From CAWCPR01 sp963797475 (GTDB lineage: Bacteria > Chloroflexota > Anaerolineae > Anaerolineales > UBA4823), in contig CAWCPR010000001.1 in the NCBI GenBank assembly GCA_963797475.1, positions 682,001 to 746,000 of the forward strand: a stretch of DNA of 64,000 bases, written 5' to 3'. The first letter of the stretch is position 1. Each line of letters begins with the position of its first letter. The position numbers were made by a program, and so were the translations under genes. Shown one piece after another: positions 9,600-20,046 of the stretch. The notes under the pieces are model-generated. The model saw only the letters and a program-made list of their open reading frames with translations. It had not been told where the DNA came from and searched no databases.

Positions 9600-11039
9600 A
9601 TGAAACGACGCGCCAAGATCGTCGCTACGATTGGCCCCGCCAGTCAGGATGAGACCACCTTGCGCAGCCTGCTGCTGGCTGGGATGGATGTCGCCCGCCT
9701 GAATTTCTCCCACGGCACTCATGAGGACCATGCCCTCGTTTACAACCGCCTGCGCACGATCTCCGATTCGCTCAACCAGCCGGTAACCGTTTTGCAAGAC
9801 CTTCAAGGCCCCAAAATTCGTACTGGAGAACTCGAAAACGGCCAGGTGGAGCTCGTCGCGGGTCAAAACTTGACCTTAACCACCGAGAATGTCCTGGGAA
9901 ACCAAAAGATTGTCCCGGTGGATTTCCCGGAACTCTTGGAAAGCGTCCAGCCCGGCAGCCGTATCTTGCTAGACGACGGGAATCTGGAGCTCAAGGTGTT
10001 ATCCGTTAAAGGCGATCGCGTCGAAACGCGGGTCGTTCTGGGGGGAATATTGAAACCCCACAAGGGGGTCAACATGCCCGGGGCGGCGCTCAATATCCCC
10101 GGTTTTACCGAAAAAGATGAGGCCGACCTGGAGTTTGGATTGAAACTTGGCGTCGACGTCGTCGCTGTCTCGTTCGTACGCTCAGCCAGCGACATTGAAA
10201 CCGTCCGCAGTGCGATCCAACGCCTATCTGCAGAACGCAGACATACGCCCATCATCGCCAAGCTGGAGCGCCCGGAAGCTCTCGACAACCTGGAAAGAAT
10301 CATCGAAGTTGCAGATGGCGTCATGGTCGCCCGCGGCGATCTCGGGGTAGAGATGTCGGCGGAATACGTACCCATCGCTCAAAAACGGATCATCGAATCT
10401 GCCAACTTGCAAAGTAAAGTGGTCATTACGGCTACACAAATGCTTGATTCGATGATCCACAATCCCCGTCCTACGCGAGCGGAAGCTTCAGACGTTGCTA
10501 ACGCGATCCTGGATGGGACCGATGCGGTCATGCTCTCCGGTGAGACAGCCAGCGGCAAATACCCGATCCAATCCGTCGAGACGATGAACGCGATCGTATG
10601 CCAGGCGGAAGCCAACATTGAAAAATGGGGACATTGGCGCGGGGGCGTTAATCAGAATGCTGGCGAAGATGACACCTACTTTATGACTCAGGCGGCGCGC
10701 GAGCTTGCCCACGATCGAAATGTGGCCGCTATCGCAGTGTTCACGAAGAGCGGCCGGACGGCGCTGCTCATGTCGAAAGCGCGTCCAGGCGTGTCGATCC
10801 AGGCTTTTACCCCAGACATTGACTCCTATTCGCGCTTGAACCTTTATTGGGGTGTGGTTCCCCACCTGGTTCCACACGCGGAGACCATTGAAGCCATGTT
10901 GAAAGTTGTCGATGCCTCGATGATCGCTTCTACATCGATCAAGCCGGGCCAGCAAGTGATCCTGATTTGCGGTTTCCCTGTACATGCGGTTCGTCCAACC
11001 AACATGGCTCTTTTACATACGGTGGGTGAAACGATATAG
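9600..11039 (+). CDS. pyk: Pyruvate kinase
   Basis: Last step of glycolysis, phosphoenolpyruvate + ADP to pyruvate + ATP. ATG 9600 is chosen because GGGAGGA lies 5-10 bases upstream, while the open frame back to 9552 has no such signal. This gives 479 residues, the usual size. Conserved blocks are KIVATIGPAS, NFSHGTHEDH, LQDLQGPKIRTG, the catalytic region AKLERPEALDN followed by VMVARGDLGVE, and ATQMLDSMI. The C-terminal domain is complete. It closes the rocD-ald-CoA-transferase run. Confidence 0.95.
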   Translation: MKRRAKIVATIGPASQDETTLRSLLLAGMDVARLNFSHGTHEDHALVYNRLRTISDSLNQPVTVLQDLQGPKIRTGELENGQVELVAGQNLTLTTENVLGNQKIVPVDFPELLESVQPGSRILLDDGNLELKVLSVKGDRVETRVVLGGILKPHKGVNMPGAALNIPGFTEKDEADLEFGLKLGVDVVAVSFVRSASDIETVRSAIQRLSAERRHTPIIAKLERPEALDNLERIIEVADGVMVARGDLGVEMSAEYVPIAQKRIIESANLQSKVVITATQMLDSMIHNPRPTRAEASDVANAILDGTDAVMLSGETASGKYPIQSVETMNAIVCQAEANIEKWGHWRGGVNQNAGEDDTYFMTQAARELAHDRNVAAIAVFTKSGRTALLMSKARPGVSIQAFTPDIDSYSRLNLYWGVVPHLVPHAETIEAMLKVVDASMIASTSIKPGQQVILICGFPVHAVRPTNMALLHTVGETI

Positions 11040-11044
11040 CCGCT

Positions 11045-13449
11045 ATGTCCGGGTCAATTTCGTATTTACCGGGTAAATCGCCTCCCAGCGTAAGCCCATT
11101 GTCACGTTTTCTACCACCGATCCCGGGTGGAATTGCAGCCGGATGGTTGGGCGAGCGCCTCTCGCCAGGCGCCTGGGTGATCGATCCGTTCGGCGCTTCA
11201 CCTCAAATCGACGTTGAAGCTGCCAGAGCTGGCTACCGGGTTTTAGTGGCGGCGAATAACCCGGTTTCACGTTTTCTGCTCGAAATGACGGCTAACCCTC
11301 CGCAAGAAAGCGAATTACGGGCGGTTTTGGCGGACATTGCCGCCAGCTTTAAAGGCGACGAACGTATGGAGCCGCATATCCGCTCGCTTTATTTGACGAA
11401 TTGCGCCCGCTGTGGGAAGGAAATTATGGCGGAGGCGTTCTTATGGGATCGCGGGGCTCAAGCTCCCTTTGGTAAGATTTACACCTGTCCCCAATGCGGG
11501 GATTCAGGAGAGCGACCGGCAACGGAAGCAGATGCGGCGCGGGCGGCGCGCTTTACCCGCGGAGGCTTGCACTGGGCGCGGGCCCTCGAACGAGTGGCCT
11601 CACCCAACGATCCGGACAGGTCGCATGCTGAAGAAGCTTTAGAAACCTACTTGCCAAGGGCAGTGTATGCGCTGTTCACTTTGTTGAACAAGCTGGACCG
11701 CATGGGGCCATCGCCAGGCAAGACATCTTCCCATACGCTACTGTCCGCCCTGCTTCTGGCTGTAGCCGACCGGGCAAACAGTCTTTGGCCTTACCCAACC
11801 GCCCGCGCCCGGCCGAAACAACTGGTGACCCCCTCCCGCTTTCGCGAAAATAATATCTGGTTGGCTTTGGAAGAAGCTGTTGATCTGTGGGCAGCGCCGC
11901 ACGAGACAGAATACCTTCCAACGACGATTTGGCCCGAGTTGCCGCCTGAGAGCGGCGGTATTTGCTTATTCGAAGGGCGCCTGAAGAACCTGCGCGATCT
12001 GACACACGGGGAAAACGCTACAGGATTAAATTTTGACGCGGCCCTGGCAGCCATACCCCGCCCTAACCAGGCCTATTGGACCTTGTGCGCCTTATGGGCC
12101 GGCTGGCTCTGGGGCCAGGAAGCGGCCGCGCCCTTCAAAAGTGTGCTGCGACGCAGACGCTACGATTGGGCCTGGCATACCAACGCGCTTACTGCCGCCA
12201 TGCACAGCCTTCACGCGCTTTTGAACCCAGACACTTTGTTCTTCGCGTTGATCGGGGAAGTTGAGCCCGGATTTCTTTCGGCGGCCTTGATCTCGGGTAA
12301 GCTGAGTGCTTTCGATCTATCCGGAATGGCTTTGCGAGTCGAGACCGGACGGGCGCAGATCATATGGAAGCCAGCCCCGGTCGATGGACATCTAACTGTA
12401 ATCCCCAGCGACGGTCAAAGCGATGAACGTGCTTCACCAGCAATTTCTGCCTCAATGGCTCAAGACTTCCTTGATCTCTGCATCCAGGCAGCGCAGGGAC
12501 ATTTGCGCCAGCGCGAAGAGCCAGCCAACTATCTCCATCTGCATGCTGCCGGATTGATATCCCTGGTTGAATCGCCTTTACTCATTAACCTGCAAGAATT
12601 CTCGCCAGCCGAAGTTCTTCAACAAGTCCAAACTACCTTTCAATCGGCGTTTACATTCCGGTATGGATTTTTACGTTATGGGGGCAGCGAACATTCCCTG
12701 GAAGTTGGAACCTGGTGGTTGCGCGAATCAGGCGCTGAGAATGAGGCGCCAGGGGATCGCCAGTCCTCCGAAGCCCTTTCACTGGCGGACAGGGTAGAGA
12801 TCGCCTTAGTCCGTTATTTGATCAAACACCCGGATAGCAGCACACACGAAATAGACCAGGCGATGTGCCAGTCTTTTCCAGGCTTATTCACGCCCAACCC
12901 GGATTTAATCCGCGCCTGCCTGGAATCCTATGCAATCCAAACAACTCTGGAACTAGGCGCGATTGAAAAAGTCACTCCGGTAAAGGATGTCTGGCGGCTG
13001 CGCGAACAAGACGATCCAAAGGCCCGCAACATCGATCTGCAATCAATCAAAGAAATGATCGAGCAAGTTGGAAATCGCCTCGGCTATCGGGTCAGCAGTT
13101 CGGATGCAGATGCCAACCCTCGCTGCGTCATCTGGTATGGCATCCGGAAAGAACCCGATACTATCTTTTACTTGCTCGCTTCGGCTGTGCTGGGTCGGCT
13201 GGTATATCATGCGGAAATCGACCCGCGCCGCGCTTATATTGTCATCCCCGGGGGCGCGCCAATCTGGTTGCTTATAAGCTTGAAGCTGACCTGCGTTTAC
13301 GCCAGGCTGTTGACAAGGGCTGGCGATTTGTAAAATTCCGCCACCTGCGAAACCTTTCAGAAAGCGGTCGTTTGGAGGCTGATAACATGGAAGAACAGCT
13401 CAGCCTGGACCCATTAGCGAACAGCGACCCACAGATGCAGCTTCTTTAG
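11045..13449 (+). CDS. Methylase-like protein with zinc ribbon, probably degenerate (frameshifted near the end)
   Basis: Function not established. Near the N terminus, VIDPFGASPQ followed by EAARAGYRVLVAANNPV resembles the DPFxGSG/NP motifs of adenine-specific DNA methylases of the COG1743 type, but the glycines of the SAM loop are altered. A CxxC...CxxC zinc ribbon follows (about residues 119-156). Where such enzymes have DPPY the sequence reads IPRPNQAYWTLCALWAGW, so methyl transfer is doubtful. The read frame stops at 13331. The better continuation GGRANLVAYKLEADLRLRQA is in the next frame, implying one G missing from the run at 13250-13254 and 801 residues ending at 13449. It begins 5 bases after pyk and converges on the PBP gene. 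Confidence 0.55.
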
Positions 13450-13501
13450 CGAAGAACCGCTTCCCGCTCAAATCTGCCATCCAAAGCGTTGATTGCAGGC
13501 G

Positions 13502-16500
13502 TTATGGCTGGACTGGAGCGCCTGAAGTGGGCGGCCCGATGGTTTGTAAGAATACAGGCGTTGGCGTCAACGTTGCCGGCGGCTGGGAAGTTTGACTGGG
13601 TTGTGGGGTCTCTGTGGGTGTTTCTGTAGGCGGCAAGGTAAGCGTTGGCAGAAGGGTCGACGTGTTGGTCGGCGTGGGCGTGAAAGTCGGCGTTTGCGTG
13701 GGCGTGAGTGTGGGTGTGGGCGTCGGAGTCGGCACCTTGATATCCAAATGGATGCGTGTTTCCGCTTCACTGTCTTGATTGCTATGCATGTAAAGCCTCA
13801 AGGTGATCTCTCCCGACAGGTTGTCCTCCTGGACGACCTTATTCAGATCCCAAGAGTACAGGATATCCGGTTGGCTGACCGGGTGGTTTTCTCTGGTCAG
13901 TTCTTTCCAATCCGCCGGATCACCGCCGATGCCATAATCTAGCTGGAAGTAATCAAACCACTGCGTGGCATCTGCCTGTCCGTAAATATCAATTGGGCTG
14001 GTGGATATTTGCTCGCCGTCCTTAGGGGATGCAAATGCCAGTTTCGGGCGCGGATCGTCCGCTTTACAATCACGATCGGGCGTAAATGTGACCGAATCTG
14101 GAAAACCATTATCTTCCGCCCATTTTTGGCCTTGAGCGTCTTTCATGAGCCATTTTTTCGCCCAGGGATCCTTCACATTAAGAGCAAATTCTTCCTTGGT
14201 AAAATCCGAGCAAGCTGGCGAAGCGCGCAATTTCGTCCATGTATCCAGAAGGACTTCCTGCCACAAATCATCCTCCTTGGGCAGGGGGGGCTGATCGGCA
14301 GCGAACACTTCTGTACGCTGGCTCGGGCACCATTTCGAAGGTTCTGCGCCGGATACCGTGCAGATTACGTATTCGACAATTCCGCCCGGCCGGGTGAACG
14401 GCCTTGGGTTGCCGCCGGCGATTTGTTGTACGGCCGACTGCATAAATTGCGACCAGATTGGCGCAGCGCCGGTCAATCCGCTGGTGTTCTGCATTGGCGT
14501 AAAATCGGCGTTACCCACCCACACCCCCACCGCAATGTCAGGCGTATAGCCGAGCGTCCAATTATCACGAAAATCATTGGTCGTGCCGGTCTTCGCAGCG
14601 GCGGGGAAAGGCAGGTTGAGCACGGAGTTTGGGCCAAACGCAGGTGTGCGCGCCTGGTTGTCTGAAAGGATCGAAGTGATCAAATAGGCATGCTCGGGGC
14701 GGATGACCTGCTCTGCGGAAGGCTGCTGGTAATCGAAAACCACATTGCCGTCGTGATCTAGAATTCGAGTAATTGCGACAGGCGGCATACGCAGACCACC
14801 ATTCGCCAGGGTTGCGTAAACGTTCGTAAGATCCAATAAGGTAACTTCGCCGCCTCCCAGGGTAAGCGAAAGGCCGTAATCCTGGCGGTTCAGGGTAGTG
14901 ATGCCGACTTTTTGGGCAAAATTGATAAATCCTCCCTGGCCTGGGTTATCCGGATCGCCGTATATGCCGACGAAATCCAGGGTTTTCACCGCGGGCACGT
15001 TATAGGAGTTCGCCAAAGCCGTACGGACGGTCACCGGTCCATGAAAGCGGCTATCGTAGTTGACCGGCTTATACGGTGGGCGTGTATCGTCTACCCGCCC
15101 CGAAGGCGGGAATTCTGAAGGCACATCCCAGATCAATGTCGCCGGGGTCCAGCCTTTCTCAAAAGCAGCCAGATAAGTGACCGGTTTAATAGAAGAACCC
15201 GGCTGGCGTGGGCTGACTGCCATGTTTACCTGGCCCGATATCGCATCGTTGTAGAAATCCGCCGAGCCAACCATCGCAAGAATCTCTCCAGTCGCCGGCC
15301 GCAAGGCAACCAGGGCGCCATCGTTGGCATGATTGTCCTTCAAGGCCTCCACTTGATCGTGCACGTCTTTCTGGGCGAGATCTTGCAGCCCCGGATCCAG
15401 GGTAGTGTAAACAGTAAATCCCGATCGATAAATCGTCTGAGAATCGTACTGCGATTCGAGAATGGACCGGACGTAGTTGACCCAATGTGGATAGCGAATT
15501 TGGACGTCAGGGGAATGAAATTCGTAGTTTTTGAGTTCGTTGGCGGCGTTGGTGATCTTGACCGGATCCAGGCAGACGGGCTGCGGGTTATTGCTGACAT
15601 AAATACAACCTTCCTCCTGGCTGGCCTGGTACATCAGCACGAGGACATCTTCCTGGCGCTTGAAAGTCAGTTCCCGGTTGGTATATACATCATACACCGA
15701 AGGAGCTTGCGGCAGCCCTGCCAGGAAGGCTGCCTGCCCCAAAGTCAAGTTCGCCGCGGTCGTCCCGAAATAGGTTTCAGCAGCAGCTTCAACGCCATAA
15801 GCCAGGTTGCCGTAATAAATCTCATTCAGATACAGTTCCAGGATTTCGTCTTTACTGTAGCGCCGGGTGATTTCAGTCGCCAGGATCGCCTCACGCAGTT
15901 TTCGTTGGTATGTGCGCTCCCCACGTTCTTCAGGTGAGAAAAGTAAAGTACGGGCAAGTTGCTGCGTGATGGTAGAGGCGCCGGATACGGTGTCACCGCT
16001 CTGGTAGTTCTGCCATAAAGCCCGGGCGATCGCAAACAGGTCCACACCTGGATGAGAGTAAAAACCTTTGTCTTCAGTAGCAACCGTGGCTGCAACCATA
16101 AATGGGGAGACTTTATCGAGCGTAACATAGGTACGCCGCCCAGCTTTTGGGTCCAGGATCTCATAAAGGATATTGCCATTGCGATCCAGAATGCGCGTGG
16201 TCTCGAATTGTGAGGCGCGCTGGCGCAAGTCACGGATATCGGGTAATGTCCGTGCAATGCTGTAATATTGGAATACAAGTATGGAAACCCCGCATAAAGC
16301 CAGGATAACCAGGCCGAACAAACTGATCAGAGATACGCGTAAGGCGCATCCCAGCGTCTGGCCGCTATCCATCCTGCGTCTGGGTCGCGGGGCAGGTCGA
16401 CTGATTGGGGGGACCGCCGGAGGAGCTGGCGGAACGCGCCTGCCTTGATTGGGCTGCTGAACCGGACGCGCTGGAGGCGTGTAAGCAGCAGGAGAGACTC

Positions 16501-16945
16501 GCGTCGCGCCAGAATCAACCTCATCGACGCGTCGGGGCAATGGGAATCCATAACGATCGAGCGCCGGAGGCGCTTGCTGCGGGGTCCTCCCCGGGCGTGG
16601 AGTGGCAACGGTGCGTTGTACCCGGACCGGGTGAGTATCTTCGACAGGGGCAGGCCGGGTTGCATCTGCGTCCGGTTTTGGTTCCCGTCCGGTCTCTTTT
16701 GAAGGCCCTTGATTTTCCCGGTTTAGCCCCGGACCAGTCCCGGGCTCACCCTGCGCTTCGATCTCCCCCTGGTCGCTTAAGCCGGCCTGATCAGCGGCCG
16801 CGCCCGGATATTCTTCCGGAGGGGATTCATCCGGACTCAAACTATCATCTTCCCGGGAACCGGATTCACCTTCATCCGCTTCAGAAAGTAAGCGCCGAAA
16901 ACGCTCAAGAGGGTCTTCCTGCGATAGCGGTTGGTTATCACTCAT
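13502..16945 (-). CDS. Bifunctional class A penicillin-binding protein (PBP1A-like)
   Basis: Peptidoglycan glycosyltransferase/transpeptidase anchored by one membrane helix. A disordered, Pro/Glu-rich cytoplasmic region of about 205 residues precedes the helix (LISLFGLVILALCGVSILVF). Next come a GT51 domain with EDKGFYSHPGVD and GASTITQQLAR, and a transpeptidase domain with the catalytic serine in SSIKP, SYN in NSYNVPAVK and KTGT. The C terminus has an Ig/FN-like segment and a Thr/Pro-rich tail of about 80 residues, as is common in Chloroflexota surface proteins. ATG 16945 is preferred; an in-frame TTG at 16963 is also possible, and neither has a clear ribosome-binding site. It follows the MaoC gene. 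Confidence 0.9.
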   Translation of the reverse strand: MSDNQPLSQEDPLERFRRLLSEADEGESGSREDDSLSPDESPPEEYPGAAADQAGLSDQGEIEAQGEPGTGPGLNRENQGPSKETGREPKPDADATRPAPVEDTHPVRVQRTVATPRPGRTPQQAPPALDRYGFPLPRRVDEVDSGATRVSPAAYTPPARPVQQPNQGRRVPPAPPAVPPISRPAPRPRRRMDSGQTLGCALRVSLISLFGLVILALCGVSILVFQYYSIARTLPDIRDLRQRASQFETTRILDRNGNILYEILDPKAGRRTYVTLDKVSPFMVAATVATEDKGFYSHPGVDLFAIARALWQNYQSGDTVSGASTITQQLARTLLFSPEERGERTYQRKLREAILATEITRRYSKDEILELYLNEIYYGNLAYGVEAAAETYFGTTAANLTLGQAAFLAGLPQAPSVYDVYTNRELTFKRQEDVLVLMYQASQEEGCIYVSNNPQPVCLDPVKITNAANELKNYEFHSPDVQIRYPHWVNYVRSILESQYDSQTIYRSGFTVYTTLDPGLQDLAQKDVHDQVEALKDNHANDGALVALRPATGEILAMVGSADFYNDAISGQVNMAVSPRQPGSSIKPVTYLAAFEKGWTPATLIWDVPSEFPPSGRVDDTRPPYKPVNYDSRFHGPVTVRTALANSYNVPAVKTLDFVGIYGDPDNPGQGGFINFAQKVGITTLNRQDYGLSLTLGGGEVTLLDLTNVYATLANGGLRMPPVAITRILDHDGNVVFDYQQPSAEQVIRPEHAYLITSILSDNQARTPAFGPNSVLNLPFPAAAKTGTTNDFRDNWTLGYTPDIAVGVWVGNADFTPMQNTSGLTGAAPIWSQFMQSAVQQIAGGNPRPFTRPGGIVEYVICTVSGAEPSKWCPSQRTEVFAADQPPLPKEDDLWQEVLLDTWTKLRASPACSDFTKEEFALNVKDPWAKKWLMKDAQGQKWAEDNGFPDSVTFTPDRDCKADDPRPKLAFASPKDGEQISTSPIDIYGQADATQWFDYFQLDYGIGGDPADWKELTRENHPVSQPDILYSWDLNKVVQEDNLSGEITLRLYMHSNQDSEAETRIHLDIKVPTPTPTPTLTPTQTPTFTPTPTNTSTLLPTLTLPPTETPTETPQPSQTSQPPATLTPTPVFLQTIGPPTSGAPVQP

Positions 16946-17019
16946 TTTCGCTGGGCGTTCCAAGTGAGATTCGGTCTTTCAGGCGTTGAGATTGCCAAGT
17001 TTCCTTCGAACAATCCGTA

Positions 17020-17493
17020 TCAATCCTGCGGTTTACTGGCCATCAGGACGTTCCAACTGCCTTTCATGATCGTTTCATCCTTTTGGTTTTTCGCACTTAC
17101 CTGGATAGATACCGCGCCTCCCCCCAAACGCCGGAGCGCCTTTGTTTCCATCACCTCCATGACGCCGTATATCGTATCCCCGATCAGGACCGGTTTGATG
17201 AACTTCCAATCCGTGATTTCCCGGAAAACGATCACAGTCCCTTCCATAATCCCCGTGCGCACCGCAAGGCCGGATAGGATTGAGAGCGTTAACATCCCGT
17301 GGGCTATGCGCTCTCCTACCGGCGTAGTCTTACTGTATTCTGCGTTGGTATGGATCAGGTTGTAATCCCCGGTCAGACCGGCGAACATGACGATATCGCT
17401 CTCCGTGATCGTGCGGCCAACGGTAGTGAAGCTTTGGCCTGCTTCAAACTCTTCAAAATACATTCCACGGTTAAGCTCCATATTTGGGCTCAT
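17020..17493 (-). CDS. MaoC-like (R)-enoyl-CoA hydratase/dehydratase
   Basis: Hot-dog-fold hydratase of 157 residues. The motif around GLTGDYNLIHTNAEY carries the catalytic Asp/His pair of MaoC enzymes, and GERIAHGMLTLSILSGL follows as in R-specific enoyl-CoA hydratases. ATG 17493 is chosen because GGAG lies five bases upstream; the open frame extends to 17598 but crosses the promoter. The substrate is unknown. A second MaoC gene lies at 47780 in a leucine cluster. It is adjacent to PBP1A on the same strand without an obvious functional link. Confidence 0.85.
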   Translation of the reverse strand: MSPNMELNRGMYFEEFEAGQSFTTVGRTITESDIVMFAGLTGDYNLIHTNAEYSKTTPVGERIAHGMLTLSILSGLAVRTGIMEGTVIVFREITDWKFIKPVLIGDTIYGVMEVMETKALRRLGGGAVSIQVSAKNQKDETIMKGSWNVLMASKPQD

Positions 17494-17542
17494 ATACGCT
17501 CCAGAATTTCCAGAAGTATTTTCATTCCAGGCTGTTACTCTC

Positions 17543-17551
17543 ATTCTAGCA
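17543..17551 (-). promoter_or_regulatory. Extended -10 promoter of the MaoC gene
   Basis: Minus-strand TGCTAGAAT is a TGn-extended -10 element about 45 bases upstream of ATG 17493. It is divergent from the glycosidase promoter at 17575-17603. Confidence 0.4.
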
Positions 17552-17574
17552 CAGAAATTCGATCCAAAAAACCT

Positions 17575-17603
17575 TTGACCAGGAGCCCAACTTACCATAA
17601 AAT
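17575..17603 (+). promoter_or_regulatory. Sigma-70-type promoter, probably leaderless
   Basis: TTGACC, a 17-base spacer and TAAAAT (5/6 matches in each box). The predicted start point coincides with the ATG at 17610, so the mRNA would have no leader. No ribosome-binding site precedes that ATG, which agrees. Confidence 0.6.
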
Positions 17604-17609
17604 GGACAT

Positions 17610-19994
17610 ATGCGTGAATGGAACTTGAGACCCGGCGACCCGCTCTCGCTCGTACTGGCGGCGGACTCCCGCCTGGGAACCACGGATTACTGCAATGATC
17701 AAATTTGGGAGCTGGTCATCAGCGCTGGAGAGCCTCCCGCTCTGGCGTTGCAGACCACTTTCGGGCTAAGGGCGCGTATGTTCCGGATGTTCCCGCGGTT
17801 TACATTGCAGGATGTAACTTTAACGGACCCGGCCGATTTCGTTTCGCCGCCAGTGATACACCATTTTTACCCAAATTATCTCCTGCTTTCCTTTTCTCCA
17901 TTCAATGGAATAGACGTTGAAGCGGAATATTGGGTTCCACATTCGCACGGAATCGCCGGAAGATTAATCTTCCACAATGAGAACGAAGATTCGCGCCAGG
18001 TGCGCCTGGAATGGGTCGGCCAACTGACCCCCACGGAAGGCCAGCGTATGTCCGCCATGGAAATACAGGCTGCGCCTGTTTTGATGGGCCAAACTGGCAA
18101 CCTGACGCCGGTTGTTTTCCTCACGGGCGGACCGCAGCCAGGCGCAGGCTCTTATCCGGCTCTGTCCATCAACCTGGATCTTGGCCCGGGAAAATCCCAT
18201 AAGCTCACCTGGGCGCAGGCTGCGCTCAGCTCGCCAGAGGAATCTTTTCAAAAGGCGCGCGAACTGGCTGCCAGAAAATGGGAGGCGGAACGAGCCCGAA
18301 TAGACCTGCTGAATGCCAGCCAGGTAGATATCTATACCGGCAATACGGATTGGGATGCAGCCTTCGCGCTGGCGCAAAAGACGGCCCTGGGCCTGTTTGT
18401 GGGACCCGGATCCAGTATGCCTTGTCCTTCTTTCGTTTACAGCCGCCAGCCAGACCACGGGTTCTCTTTGCGCGGCGATGGCAGCGATTATAACCACTTG
18501 TGGAACGGGCAATCCCCCCTGGAGGCTTACTACCTGACCAGCCTGATGTTGCCCAGCGCGCCGCAACTCGCAGCCGGATTGGTTCGCAATTTCCTGGCAG
18601 TTCAAGATCCAGAAGGTTTTATCGACTGGAAACCAGGTCCCAGCGGGCAGCAAAGCCGCTTGTTAGCGACCCCGCTCCTGGCATCCCTGGCCTGGCGCAT
18701 CTACGAAACCCTGGAAGATCGTTCCTTCCTCGCAGATGTATTTCCGGGATTGTTAAAATTCGTCCATAGCTGGTTTAACCCCCAACATGACCGGGATGGA
18801 GATGGGGTTCCAGAATGGGACCATTCCATGCAGTCCGGATTCGAGGACAGCCCGATCTATTCACGTTGGCAGACCTGGTCCCAGGGTGTGGAGATCAGCA
18901 CATCAGAGAGCCCGGCGTTGTGCGCTTTCCTTTACCGAGAATGCCAGGCGCTCATCCGAATGACCCAGGAATTGGATCAGCCTGAACTGATCCCGGCGCT
19001 TGAATCCATTGCAGACCACATGCAGTCAACACTGGAGCTAGCCTGGGATCCGGAGGAATACAGTTACTATGGCTGGGATCGAGATACCCACACCAGTGAA
19101 GCAGACCTCCTTCTGGGGGAGCGCCAGGGTCCAGGCGAAATTCTGGTTAACCAGAATTTCGACCATCCGGTGCGCCTGCTCTTGCGCATCCTGACCAATG
19201 GCGAGGCAACCCGCCGTCCGCAGTTATTCATTCACGGCACTGGCGCCTCGAATAACCATCGCGTCGAGCATATTCTCGACAATCTGTTTCGCTGGCACCT
19301 CGGTGCAGGCACCATGACGGGAGAACATGTTTATACCGGCGTCGAACGCATAGAAATTCTAGGGTTGGATCCCGACGACCAGGTCAGCCTGCACAAGGTG
19401 GGTTTTCGCTACCAGGAAATCAGCAACTTATTGCCGCTTTGGGCTGGGATGCCGGATGAGAAACTTGCTGCCCAACTGGTGGAAAATACCCTTACCAATC
19501 CTTTGATCTACTGGCGCCAGTATGGATTGCCTTCTTGCGCCAGGCCGCCAGATCCTGCCGAAGCCGTCGCCTGTCAGAGCGCCAACCTGACCTGGAATCA
19601 ATTAATTGGCGAAGGGCTGGTTCAATATGGCTTCCGGGCAGAGGCAGCCGAACTGGTCACACATCTGATGAATGCAATCACTTCCAATCTCAAACAGGAG
19701 CGAGCTTTCCGCCGTTATTATCACGCAGATAACGGCCAGGGCGCGGGTGAGCGCAACGCCTTACACGGCCTGGCGCCGGTTGGCCTTTTCCTGGATGCGC
19801 TCGGGGTGCGTTTAATTTCATCCTGGCGCGTCGCCTTGACTGGATCTAACCCTTTTCCCTGGCCGGTTACGGTAAAATATCGGGGGCTTACAGTATTAAG
19901 GCAAAAAGAAAAAACAATGGTGATTTTCCCGGACGGTCAGACCACCGTGGTCGAAAACCCCGACCCTTGTATCGTCTCGCTTGAAACGGAGTGA
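17610..19994 (+). CDS. Putative (alpha/alpha)6-barrel glycoside hydrolase (GH63/MGH1-like)
   Basis: A 794-residue protein without a signal peptide, presumably cytoplasmic. An N-terminal beta-sandwich-like half (about 1-240) is followed by a helical catalytic-type region. DSYNHLWNGQSPLEAYY-like spacing (SDYNHLWNGQSPLEA at about 290), NPQHDRDGDGVPEW and the late HGLAPVGLFLDALG resemble glucosidase/trehalase-like clans (GH63 and glycogen-debranching-type). Likely it acts on alpha-linked glucosides or glucosylglycerate-type compatible solutes, but the substrate is not established. Transcription probably starts at the ATG itself. The Na+/H+ antiporter follows 52 bases downstream. Confidence 0.65.
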   Translation: MREWNLRPGDPLSLVLAADSRLGTTDYCNDQIWELVISAGEPPALALQTTFGLRARMFRMFPRFTLQDVTLTDPADFVSPPVIHHFYPNYLLLSFSPFNGIDVEAEYWVPHSHGIAGRLIFHNENEDSRQVRLEWVGQLTPTEGQRMSAMEIQAAPVLMGQTGNLTPVVFLTGGPQPGAGSYPALSINLDLGPGKSHKLTWAQAALSSPEESFQKARELAARKWEAERARIDLLNASQVDIYTGNTDWDAAFALAQKTALGLFVGPGSSMPCPSFVYSRQPDHGFSLRGDGSDYNHLWNGQSPLEAYYLTSLMLPSAPQLAAGLVRNFLAVQDPEGFIDWKPGPSGQQSRLLATPLLASLAWRIYETLEDRSFLADVFPGLLKFVHSWFNPQHDRDGDGVPEWDHSMQSGFEDSPIYSRWQTWSQGVEISTSESPALCAFLYRECQALIRMTQELDQPELIPALESIADHMQSTLELAWDPEEYSYYGWDRDTHTSEADLLLGERQGPGEILVNQNFDHPVRLLLRILTNGEATRRPQLFIHGTGASNNHRVEHILDNLFRWHLGAGTMTGEHVYTGVERIEILGLDPDDQVSLHKVGFRYQEISNLLPLWAGMPDEKLAAQLVENTLTNPLIYWRQYGLPSCARPPDPAEAVACQSANLTWNQLIGEGLVQYGFRAEAAELVTHLMNAITSNLKQERAFRRYYHADNGQGAGERNALHGLAPVGLFLDALGVRLISSWRVALTGSNPFPWPVTVKYRGLTVLRQKEKTMVIFPDGQTTVVENPDPCIVSLETE

Positions 19995-20046
19995 GTGGCA
20001 ATCCATCGCCTGGTTAGCTATTTGACCTGGCTTTCTCCCAACCCAT

